From: Glandiceps talaboti
Lineage: Eukaryota; Hemichordata; Enteropneusta; Spengelidae
Reading direction: 5' to 3'
NCBI RefSeq assembly: GCF_964340395.1
Contig: NC_135558.1
Location: forward strand, 9,592,501-9,656,500
Length of the DNA stretch: 64,000 bases
The position numbers and the translations under genes were made by a program. Under the pieces are notes generated by a model. It had not been told where the DNA came from. It did not search any database and was given only the letters and a program-made list of their open reading frames with translations. Position 1 is the stretch's first letter, and each line of letters opens with the position of its first letter. Shown in pieces: positions 1 to 12,822 of this stretch.

Positions 1-584
1 GGACGACTGGTTTCATATGAAATATTCAAATTTCCTTGAAGCTAATACGCCAAATGAGTGTAGATGTATGTGCAACATAGGGGTGTATGAAAAGAATAGA
101 GAAATAAAAATTAAAAGACAACTTAAATTTAAGTTACAGCAGATATTATTTTTCTTGACAAGTCATTTTCATGGCGCGTCTATGGCTAAACATACTACTT
201 CTGAACATCAATTATGAATGCACATAAATAATACCCTTGAAAACCCAATCTGTTATTTCTTACGCGAAATAACGACATAGGTGTATTTACATTGTATATG
301 TAATAACGTAACCCTAAGTGATCAAAATACCAAAGTAAATTTGTTGTGACAGTTGACACTGTAACGTTATGGCTACAACACTTTTTGATTATTACTAAGT
401 CTTATTGTCGGTACAATTGTGCACACAGAAACGAGATTGAGTTAAATACATAAGCAGTACATGTAGTAAACTTCAATATTAAAGTGAACAGCATATGAGT
501 GAATAGCACGTAACAGTTTGTAGCAATACCGTGACGAAAATATTACTAACACATTCATGTAAATTGCTCTTTATTACATTTCAG
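1..584. other. Host gene upstream intron; nothing recognised
   Basis: No exon matching the expected DN..ENKN block, no strong donor or acceptor pair and no repeat is seen before the exon at 585. Presumed intronic. Confidence 0.4.
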
Positions 585-624
585 GTGCAAATTGGATACC
601 TCATGCAAGGACACACACATGAAG
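585..624 (+). CDS. Host gene internal exon carrying GHTHE
   Basis: A 40-nt exon between a pyrimidine-rich acceptor (ttacatttcag) and a perfect donor (GTAAGT at 625). It reads VQIGYLMQGHTHE plus one base (G), phase 1. That base completes Asp with the AT that opens the exon at 15480, restoring the family motif GHTHED. It is too short to find by ORF length; the motif identifies it. The preceding exon, expected to encode the DN..ENKN block, is not in bases 1-584. Confidence 0.8.
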
Positions 625-3600
625 GTAAGTTCGCTCAGTAAACTATGACTAATGATAGTAGTTGTGGGTATATTCTGAAATAATATTGTCGTAATGGGAC
701 CTACAGCGACGAATTCCAAGCTTCGTTATGTATAATGTGCTACTACTGCTAGTCCGAGTATGGTGCCAGAGACAGTTGTGTGCGCAAAATGATTCGGGTC
801 AAGCCGCAGCACCACTTATCCCACGGGAGCTTCCACAACCTTTAGAAGCAAACGCGATGTTTTAGCACTGGCTTTGAGTGAATTTACGAAGTACGAGTCT
901 GGAATCGTTAGAAAGAGAAACCTATTTTCTACGTCCGGAGTGTACAAACATCTATTAAATTTACAAAGAGTAGCTCTTTCTCATTTTATATCCCTTTAGA
1001 ATTTGGGTGAACGACCATGCATAAGTGTGCATGTCACTGGTGTGCACTGTTACTAAAGCAACAGTTTAGAAAAGTATGTATTAGTACTGCTTTTTAGAAA
1101 GGTGGAAAAGCTACACAGAAAATATCTCCGCAAACATGAACCACATTCCCTATCAATAGCTTGACAAAAGACACGTACCTCACAATGGCTTGTGACAAAG
1201 CGCTTGACACGAGACTGAGTTGATATGTGACTAAAATAGATGTGTATTCGTAAGTGTTTAGGCCCTAGTCATATTTTAAAAAATGGAATGTATGTCTATC
1301 GGCGTTGATAGGAATATTTACAACTTTGGAGTAATATTATGATAGGCTAACATCTTAAAGAGGCCAACTCAAGTGAAAATAGACGGATTAAAGGGGTCCG
1401 AAAAAAACATCACTATGAACTAGGAGTCTACTGAGAGTATTAGTTTGCATAAAAAATCGCCACCTGAGACAAGTTTTAACAGAAAAAAAATTAGCCATAT
1501 TTATGTCCGTCATGAATTTGTAAGCCTTTACTTTATTTTTTACACCCCTGTGGAAATTGGTACATGCTGAGACCACTAAAAGTGGGTTATACTTCCATGG
1601 TCTGAGGTACATGTATAAACACTTGATCAGCGCAGAGTTGGCAGGTGACATTTGCAGGCATGTATTCCAACACAGTGTTGTTCACAATCATCCTATAACA
1701 TTGATTTGACTCGAAGGAGTACCTGGAGTGCATAGAGGCATATACAGTAAAATCGAGTGACCAGTACACTTGCCATGGAAATAACACACACTACTGTACA
1801 TATGTAACGCCTCAGTTTTTGTTTTCAGAATGGTAAACATAGACCATTGAATATGTACTTGACACCTAGAAAGTTAAGAAATAAGAGAGACTATCGTCTC
1901 CAATATGCCGGCATGATTGTAATGTTAATGCTAACATAAACAGTCAATTCCTGGGAAAGGCAAACCAAGGATTACTTAGCAAAATATAGCAAAAAAGTGT
2001 CAATTCTATGACAGATTGTCACATATAAATCCATCCTTGATAACCCTTTTGCTCTGAAAAAAATGAACAAAAATTCTATTGGCGAGGACATACACCCTCC
2101 ACCCAGTGAAGGGTCTATGGCGAGGACGATTGAAACAATCAGTTTGTCACCTCAGTAATAAATCCATGGTCGTAGGGACTCTTTTCTTGCAATGGAGTAT
2201 GACAAATATTCTAGTATTCGTATAAATTCAGTGAATGACCATCCGTCCATACGGTGTATGTCCACAAAGTTTCCTGGTGATCGAACCGCCGAGCAGTGTG
2301 ATCATCAACTGATCAGGTCAAACGTCATTACTTTGAGGCCAATGGGGATAAAACATGGTACTGACGCAACAAACTTTAGTTTTAGATCGTCAGTGTTCAC
2401 GTGCATGTACTCCTCTGAGTTATATTGAATGGGTACGATACGAGTGTCACCCGAGCTATGTATTTCAATTTTTCGAGTCTAGTTTTGTTTAACCGTCTGT
2501 CTACGATATCAGTCGATGTGTCTGATACACAGTGATGTGCCTATACATATTGAAAATTATTTTTAATCGAAAGACTTGGACATTTTCAGATGTCTACAAG
2601 ACTACATGAGCAATGTGTCAGACAATCAAACGCGAAAGACACCACAACTAACTAACTACCTAACAAACTAAAAGAAAAAGCTTTACATGTAATTTGTAGC
2701 AAGCTAGCTGTGTGGAAAGATTATTTATGTAGCGATCAAACTGAAGCGCATAGAAACATTTTGGGTTCATTGTAATGTAACAGCCAAATTCAGCACGACC
2801 CCCCCCCCCCCTTGGATATAATGGAGTGCGTACATACAGACGTAAGCAGACACTAATTTTTTGACTAAATTTATGTGGCAATGTGTAAAAAAACGTAGGT
2901 TACCCATTTCATCGCTCATTCGAAGCTTCAGACAATATTTTGAGCGAAATAGTGACATCGTGATTCCGTCGTGGTTTAGAAAATGGCCATGCTACTACAT
3001 GCAGTTAAGAAATTTCCCGAGTTTGACGATCGAAACTGAGCAAAATCTAACGTCGTAATGCAGTTATTCCGAAATTCAAAACGAAATATTTGTATCGGGA
3101 AGTGCTTCCGGGAAAAGTGAAGTTTAGCCACACGGGGCTATAGATAGCACCGTGGATCTGCCGCCGGACAGAGTAACATCATAATAACCATGGACTTGAC
3201 ATTGACCATGCCTGTGATTACTAATTAATGAGATGACGTCAATAAACTGGGCTTCTGCGCCATTTGCAATGTGATCTTGTGTATGTCATTCCAATCAAAC
3301 GACCTCGATTTGATACACTTGTATTAATCAAAGCGACAATTAGAATGACTGAAGACTCATTTTATCCACTGCTTGGTGATATTTTTATTGCATGACACAC
3401 CGGAAAATTTTCTGCAAGTAAAATTTTACGTTGTATTTCGAAAATCGGCATTTTCTCCGTTTACACACTTCCAAGCCCCCGGACTAAGTTCTAAAGTCTC
3501 GAAGTCGACAGTACTTCCTCGCAATCATCTGAAATTTTCGTTGGAGCTTTCTTAAATATTGTTCTTACAAAGTGTCTCAGAATTTGTAAGTTTGCTCTAT

Positions 3601-6600
3601 TACGTGTGAAATTGATGATTAAGTGAGAAAAATCTGTCAATAAGCGTCCCATTATAATTTGTCAACTTTCGAGGCATGTTGTAAAAGAACGACAGATAGC
3701 AGAAAAAAAGTGAAACACACTTTTGTTATGTGTGAAGTGAACATTCTAAAACACCAAAGAAATGGAAAATCGGGTGACAGGTGGTCTCTTCTGAGGCATT
3801 TATATTGGCGCCTTGAGATAATCAAAACACCTTTATTCATACTTTAAAGAAACTCTCAGTTTCACTCAAAGACAATAATAGAAAATACAAGAGTATTTAA
3901 GAGGAGAGAAAAACCTTTCAGAAAATATATGGGTTGATGGTGTAAACTTTATTCATTATTGTGAAACAATAACTTGTAAGTATGTCACCCTTAAAACCTT
4001 CCCTTTGTGCATCTCCACGTTAACCGTTGCAAATGGATCGTGTACGCGTGTCTATGTAACATGTGGCCCCTCATTAACGTGAAGATGAACATTTAATGGA
4101 AGTCTCGATTGTTGGGGGGGGGGGGTAACTATCACATGTGAATAAATAGTTTTGAAGACAGATGGAATGTCAAAGGTAACAATTAAGAACATGTACTTTA
4201 CAACAAAACGCAAATTAATGGACATGCTAGTAGTAGTACTTGGCGCGTGGCAGCAGATTCGGTATTTTTTAGGGGGGGGGGGTTGCGAACTGTGACAAAA
4301 ACTATATAATACATGTATCTAAGACTGGCAAACTGGTCTCAGATGTTTTTTCCCTAGTTCGTGTTCTCTGTGTAATGTGTTAGTACCTTGCATACTTAAA
4401 AAAGAGAAAAATGTTCCCAGGAAGATTTACCACGAATGATTCCATCCCACTTAATCTGGTGAGTGCCAACCAGTCTGGCAGTGCCGGTAACACCTATCAG
4501 CGTTTGAAATAGTGTGAAATTGTAATAAGCTATCTATGTAAAGACGGGGACATCCTTATTTGTGTGATGTTGTTTAAAACAATAGCGTAAATGTATTTTT
4601 GAGTGAAAAAGTATATTGTATTCCCTGTCAATGTGGAGTGGAGTGGTGTGAACTGTGGCAAAAACTATATAATACATGTATTCTAAGACTGGCAAACTGG
4701 TCTCAGATGTTTTTTCCCTAGTTCGTGTTCTCTGTGTAATGTGTTAGTACCTTGCATACTTAAAAGAGAAAAAATGTTCCCAGGAAGATTTACCACGAAT
4801 GATTCCATCCCACTTAATCTGGTGAGTGCCAACCAGTCTGGCAGTGCCGGTAACACCTATCAGCGTTTGAAATAGTGTGAAATTGTAATAAGCTATCTAT
4901 GTAAAGACGGGGACATCCTTATTTGTGTGATGTTGTAAATGTATTTTTGAGTGGAAAAGTATATTGTATTCCCTGCCAATGTGGAAAAATCGTCCTTCTC
5001 TGACGAGCTGGTGATGTTTTTTGTCCGATGTAAAATAATATAACTTGTACAACAGCATAGTTGTCGCGACTAATTTTGCTTTATGAGAAAATGTTCAATA
5101 GCGCTCGACGTTATGAAGATTACAGGATATTTTGATCATGTTATGGAAAGCAAACTGGGAAAGGATTTTTGTGGTACAATGAAGACATACATTACACTGT
5201 TAGAAAAGAGTTGAAAAATTCTAAATTATGAACAAGTAAATAACATCAATATGCAAAATCAGAGCCTGGCAAGTTTTTAATCGGAAAAATCGACAAGCGT
5301 GAGAATGGAGAGAATTTTAGCGTCCCGGATGTCACACCTAGATGTTTGCAAAGTGCAACACAAACAATTTTTTGGAAATGAACGATTTGATTGGTCGAAA
5401 AACTTAAAACTTTGAAGACTGTAAGTGTATATAATATGGAACAATCTAGTTACTTCATTACTTCCTTGCTTGCCGTCCGACCGAAGAACACACCATTGCC
5501 TACCAACTTTTGATTTCGTATCGTCACTCTCAACATGGATGCACTGCTGTCAAGAGGTAAGAAATTCATCATCATTACTAGTTAGCTTTATGTGTTTAGT
5601 TTTTTTCGTTTTTTAAAAAAACTGTTAGGAAAGTTTATAGTATCGTTGGCTACCAAAAGATGATTTCTGGTGATACCTAACATGTATTTTTAAACTGCGA
5701 TGTCACTTTTACCTTGCAGATTACCTCGAAGAGATAATACAAGATCTCCTGGCAAAAGAGGTAAGTTTGTTAATCAATGATATGAAATGGCATGTTGATA
5801 ATCATGTGAAATTGTACAATGCATTCATTCGCCGTCTATTCCGTCGGCAACTGGCTATCAGCTTACCATTCTAAACGGCGTCAGTTTTTTCATACCAAAA
5901 CGGCACAGTATGGTATGCTCTAGACTGTCGACAGTCGCTTGCGCCTTTTTTCCCTACTTTTTATCTAAACTTAAGTCGTTGCCGCGCTCCGATACGGCGC
6001 AATAGCACTACTGTAATCGCATACTTCTCATAGTGTTGCGCCGGATCAGAGCGCAGCGACGACTAAAGTGTAGATAAAACGTAGGAAAAAGGGCGCGAGC
6101 GACAGTCTAGGTACGTTCCTAATTATTCCGTAACTGGTAATTTCGCCACATGACCATTTCGTCCTCACTGCAACACTATGCGATTCTTTTCAACTCACCT
6201 TTCTTCTTTGGTTTCTAGTTCTAACTCTATGAATAAGTACGAGAATTTCAGATTTTTCCCTCTTATCTTAGCGTAAATTCTACTTATATTTTTGAGTGTA
6301 GTTGCTTTCTTAATACCCTGGACGTTTCGGCGTTTTGGTACCGAAACGACTAGGGTAACAAGAAAGTGGTGTCGAAATGGTCAGGCGACGAAAATTATCA
6401 CACCCTACATAGATTGTAGCCCTTACAATGTCTATTATACACTAGCTACTCAAATACTCGCTTACTAGTGAATAGGACACTACAGCATATAACTTTACGC
6501 AAGTAACTTTGTCAAGTTTAACTTTAAAATTTCATTACTTGGTTTGAAAAAGTCACGGAAAGTCAGTTGAAATTAACTGTATATTGCTAATACGGCTGTA

Positions 6601-9600
6601 CTTGATTACCATACTTAGATGCAGATTAACATTACAACACTGACTCACCAGTGCATTGCATGCGAGATTGCACTTTGCCGGGTCGATACTACGATCTGAC
6701 TAATAATTGTTCCATATTTGCTAGTAATAACAAAACGTGTAATTGTAAAACATGTTGTTTATAACATTTTGGTTGCTCGGGTCTAGTTGTGTTGAGACAG
6801 GGTTTGGTGGAGGTTCCAATTGATCCAGCACATTTTACTTACACACAGAATTGCCTTATGTAAAAAGGATTATGGCTAATCTTTGCAAATGCGGGAAAAT
6901 TCAAACTGCTGTACACAGCACCAGCTTCTGGGTCTTGTTTTCAGCATTTGTTCTGTACTCCGAGAAACACACATGTCATGAATCATCAAAAAAGTTTATG
7001 CATGTCGTAGGATGGTAACTTGATACACAAATTATTTGAAAATCAATCTCTTTGTTTCATAGAATGTAAAAACCTTACCGTACATTTTCTGAAAGAGTTT
7101 TCTCTCCTCTTTAATGCTATCATGTTTTCCATTGTCTTTGACTGAAAGTTGGCGTTTGTTTAAGGTGTGAATAGAACCAACTTGATTTTCTCAAGCGTCA
7201 AGGCGCCAATATAACTGCCTCGGAAGAGATCGCTTGTCACCCGATGTGCCATTTCTTTAGTGTTTTGAAATGTTCACTTCCCACACAACAAAAGTGTGTC
7301 TCATTTTTTTTCTATCATCTGTTGTTATTTTACAACACGCCTCGAAACTTGACAAATTAGAATGGGAAGCTCTTTGACAGATTGTTCATTAATCACCAAT
7401 TTCACAAGTAATAGACCGAAATTGAATCAATAACGGTCCTGTTTTCTAGGCAGCATTCCCGATACAAATGTATAGTTTAAATTTCGGAATAACAATATTC
7501 ATTCAACAAAGAATTGCCTGGTTCGATTGTTGACAAAAAACGAGAAATTTTGAAACAATGTTACTATTTCGTTCAAAAAAGAAGCTTGGAATGCGCAATG
7601 AAAGGGGAACGTTATTTTACGCTATTACAGGTATTTTGATATTTTAAAAAATGCGTCAACTGTGAATGTTTCTGAAACAGTCACCACAGTACCGCATTTT
7701 TTAAAGTGTCACATTGGCGTAACAGAAGTATGAAACGTAGTCTAGCTGCTAGACCTTAGATGTTCTTACAATACAACACATGACCGATACGTCGCTATCA
7801 AGGATGGAACATCCAAGGTCTAGCAAAAGTCATCTCTGCAGTTCAGGGATATAAATACTGTCAAGAACTGAAGACAAGCACAAACAGAGGACAGTAGATA
7901 TACTTTCATGCATATTCAGCTTAAGGAGGGGCGTGTAAAAATAACCACCAATGCATTATCTGAAATGTGTGAATGACAATGTCTACACACTCATCAAACT
8001 CATAATTAGCATAAACTGATGACATAATAGTTGTTTGTAAACATTCACATTTAGGAATTGAGGTGATGGGTTATGGAACATTGGATATAAATATGCATAG
8101 ATGGCTCAACCCATAGCATACATCATCAAAATGGAATATCAAAATTAAGTAGCCCCCTTTCACTCTCCAGTTTTTTTATTGACCCCCCCCCCCCTTCCCA
8201 AGTCGTAAATAATGACAACTACCCAAGTTTGGCAAAACCTGGCAAACACATTTCGCAGTTGTATTCTCTTTGCATGCTCTTCTGACTGATAAAGTTTATC
8301 TTTATGCATTGTAACTTTCTATTACAGAAAATGGTAAAACTCCAATTGTCAGAGAATGATAACAAAATGAGGACTATACTAGTGAACTGGCTTTATGAAG
8401 TCGGTAATGAACTAAGGTATTGCAGAAGTACAATGCACTGCGCTATTGACGTAACTGACAAAGTCCTTAGAAGTAAGGGAGTGGATAGGGAAACTTTACA
8501 GTTGGTTGGCATAACAGCCCTCATGATTGCTATGTAAGTACAATTTAACTCAATGCTTATCAAACAAGCTTTTGATTTTTTCACATATCAAGTTAACAAA
8601 AAAGTGAATAATTTTACCTGAATGATAGACTGTCGACAGTCGCTCGCGCCTTTTTTTCCTACGTTTTATCTAAACTCCGATCCGGCAAAACAATAGTATA
8701 ATCGCAAACTGATATTGAGGGCTGAAGGCCCGAGCACCTTCGGCCCTCGATATCAGTTTGCGAATAGACTAGTGTTGCGCCGGATCGGAGTTTAGATAAA
8801 ACGGAGGGAAAAAAGGCGCGAGCGACTGTCGACAGTCTACCTGAATGAGTACTTGTGAAAATATCAAATTGATAATAGTTTTGAACACAAGGCTTTGAAT
8901 AAAACAACACTAATGAATTATTCTGTATACTGTTAAAGTTTTAGAGGGCAAAACTTTATGAGAAACTTGAACCTCAACTTAAAATTGATGTTATGAATAA
9001 GGAATTCTTCATTCTTCTTTTGTGTTGGTGTTTGGTTATAAACTGATTTTGTAAAATAAAAACATTAACTTAAATCAACCATGAAATAGAACCCATACAC
9101 ACGTGCACACTCAAAAACATACATTTCCTCAACACTACCATACCTTTGTTCAGTTGTGCTAAGACCCATCCCATGGCCAAAGTAATAAGTGAAGTTATAG
9201 CCAACAGCATTTGTGTGGTAGCTTCAGATACTTTTCTAATGACAACATAAATATATTACATATTATATTTCATTCATAAAGTAATTACAATGTCATACAT
9301 TCTTTTTCAGGAAACTCCATGAAAGATTTCATGTACATACCAATGTCTTTGCAGACTACACAGCATGTACATTTGATGAGGCAGAAGTTCTACATACAGA
9401 AAAGAAAATATTGGAGATAGTTGGGTACGACCTGGCAAATGTGGGTGTTGGAGATTTCATTGAAATCTCTTGCCAGGTGTACCCAACTATCAAGGTCCAC
9501 ACAAAAAACCTTGCACTCGTAAGTGTTTCATTGTTAAAAAAGTCCTATAATACACAATCCGCAACACATACACATTGCACACACACACACATATGAAAAC

Positions 9601-12600
9601 AAACAAATATTTTGACCAAAATTAGCATTTTTAGTTCCCGCCGGATGAAGTCCAGACGGGGACTTATGGATTGGGTTCCATGCATCCATCCATCCGTCCA
9701 GAGCTGTTTCTTGGAGATGCCTTGACCGATTGTTTTCAAACTTGGTACAGGGGCAACATACTATGGCATACATATGCACGTCAATTTGTTTTATGATATG
9801 ATCCAATATGGCCGCCTAGCAGCCATTTTGTTATTATTTATTTTAAATCTCATTCAAAGTTTCTATTAGGACAGTGTTATATGACATACATGTGCATATT
9901 CATTGTTGTTGTGATACAATCCAATATGGCTGCCTGGCAGCCACTTTGTTTGCGAATATTCCATGTCCAAAGCCACAACTCAGACATGCTTGAACAGATC
10001 TCATTCAAAGTTGGTATTAGCACAGTGTTCTATGACATACATGTGCATATCCATTTACGTCTTGATACAAACCTATATGGCTGCCTGGTAGCCATTTTGT
10101 TGGCACAGTTTTCATGTCCAAAGCCATAACTCAGACATGCTTGAACATAGTAATGATATCAAAAACAACCATATGAGGCCAAACAACATTAACCAGGTTT
10201 GAAAATGACAACATAAACTGGCAGTACCTTAAAACCCAATCATAGCGGGGACTATGTCATTTTCAATGACTTGTTACACTAAATATGCATGTCAATGATA
10301 AGATCACTGTACACTTACTATTTCATATGAACGATACCAGTGGGTCCATCCCCATTTAATTCCTGCCCCATCTCCACTGTATATTTGGAATTGACGAGTT
10401 TTGACCAAAAAGACATCATTTTATTTTATCCCTAATTTGTAAAGTACATTTGGTCATGGTTCATTTTTATCTGCCTACCGCTAGTAGTCTTTTGAGTTTT
10501 TTGACAAAAAGTGACATGTTTACATCCAGCCAGTCATACCAATCATTTTACTTTGAAAAAATACCCATCCAGACAACATAAGTAATCTACCAATCAAATA
10601 CCAAGTCAATTGGTCTGTTGCTTTGAGATACATGGCATTTGTCAATAGACAGAGAGACAGTACTGTATCATGACTGTCCAACTACAATATTATTGATCAC
10701 AACAAAACTGAAAAGTTATGTTGTTATTTAAAATGGCAATCATAACCAGACAGGTGTTTACTGAAATAGAAGTGACAATAAAAGATAATAAATGTATACT
10801 TAGTATTGCATGATTGTTTACTGACTTATGTCCTATTGTTTTGTTGTAGTACTTTGCAGATATAACAACACATGACAGCTTTTTTAGTATGTGTGAAAAA
10901 CACATTTTAGCGCACTCCTGCCTGTTATTAGCTGCAGCTGTAGCGGAAGATAATCTGGATGTAAGTAAATATGGATATTTGACTTTTAGTATTTGAACAT
11001 ATTGACTGTTGGGGTCCACTCTATAAGATGCCTTACAAATTAACAATTGATTAGCACAGCTTTAGATGGCCTTGGAGCTACAATTGGTCAAATTCTCTTG
11101 ACAATGTAATGAATTTTGTTATTCTTGTTGCTAGGTGTTATATTTATATTTCAAAAGTTTAGAAGAAAAAAAAATGATGGCATACAAAAAAATACTTACA
11201 AAATATTCAGAGCATAGAGTTTCATTTTGCGGTGATAAAAGGTAAATTAAATGCACATATTAAGAAATGGGGACAGTTTTTGAAATTGACAACTTTCCTA
11301 TTACAAAAATTTAAAAGTGTATTAAAAAATGTAACAGACTTCTATCCATGGAAAGAGTTTTGTAATAACCCCAATATAAATGTCATTAAATACAAACAAG
11401 CCAATATTGATAAGGTTTATTAAATTAATAATTATTATTGAGAATAAGTGTAGTTCTTGACCAATGTTGAAGGTATATGTATTTTGAAAGAATTGCATTA
11501 CCTAATGATATTAAATGAGAGAACAATGTAAGGAGGTGTGAACTAAGGAATAGTATAAAGAATACACAAATACCAACAATTTTATGTTCTCGCCTTATCA
11601 ATTTCTCTATTAATCATTCTTTCTGGTTGAATGGTTATGTATTTATATAAATGTAGCTCTTAATAATATATAACATATAGTGTGAGATATTCATATAGTA
11701 AACTTGTCAAGATCGGGAAATTGTCAACACAATTCATGAGTTGGGGTACAAATAGACTTTTGATTTTAACACTCATTTAGAAAAAAAAACCTTGTAATTG
11801 TTTGTGAATTATGTGAAACTTTTCATTTCATTAAGCAAGATGAACGATAGTTAATAGGAAAACTATCCAACAAAATAATGGATGATGTAATTTATAGATA
11901 TATTTAAATCATTCCTAGAAAAAAATAATTTCCATTTTAGAAAAGTATTATATACAATCAGTTGGAAAAGTTGACATATTACACTTACTGAAAGTTGAGT
12001 CAAGAAGTTTATAAACTTTCTTTATCTTTTTACAGAATGTAACATTCATTGGAAGCAGCACAACAATAGAAAAATTTGAAGAAATAAATAAAAAAATAAT
12101 AGCTGTACACCACCAAGCAAAAGGAGAAAAAATGAATGCTGCATGGGAAAGAGTAACAGTGTAAGTTGATATTTTGTAGATTCTTATACAAAATAGTGAT
12201 TGGTTATTTTGATTGGCACAAATTGAGATAAAAGGACAACATACAGGAAACACAATATGGCATTAATAACAATAGGATGTAAAAGAATGGGAAATTAAAT
12301 ATGCTATGTGATAATACTACATTATAATACAGAAGAAACCGATAATTTTTGTATTAAATGTGTGTATTGTTTTTGTGTATAATTCACATATACAATTACA
12401 AGAAATATTCTGACAGATGATGATTGAAAACAAAGGTAATGTAATTTTAAACTGAACACAAAAGTTCCAATGTCAAAGATATGGCTCAAAAATAGGATGA
12501 GTAAATTGAAGCATGTGGCCATGTATTCTGTTCCCCTAAGTGACAACTACATTATAAAATAATATAGTCTGGAGGCCAACTATACAGTTCTCACTATACA

Positions 12601-12774
12601 TATTATCGTAACTAGATGAACTAGACTAAAAATAATGTGGTATCTACATATTAAAACATGAGAGCACATTTTATGTATTTTATATTTTATCTGGAGTTTC
12701 TTGGTTCATCTTTTGCAGGTATGGTTTGTAAAAGAACCAAAGCAGCCAGGGAAGCAGTCAGCGTATTGACAATT

Positions 12775-12822
<48 letters not shown>

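Noticed and set aside
5840-6400. Possible larger inverted repeat around MITE copy 1
   Set aside because: Only a short 'accaaaacg' type match on both sides; not convincing by eye.
10690-11046. 118-codon minus-strand open frame
   Set aside because: Overlaps cyclin exon 5 on the opposite strand; it is a shadow.
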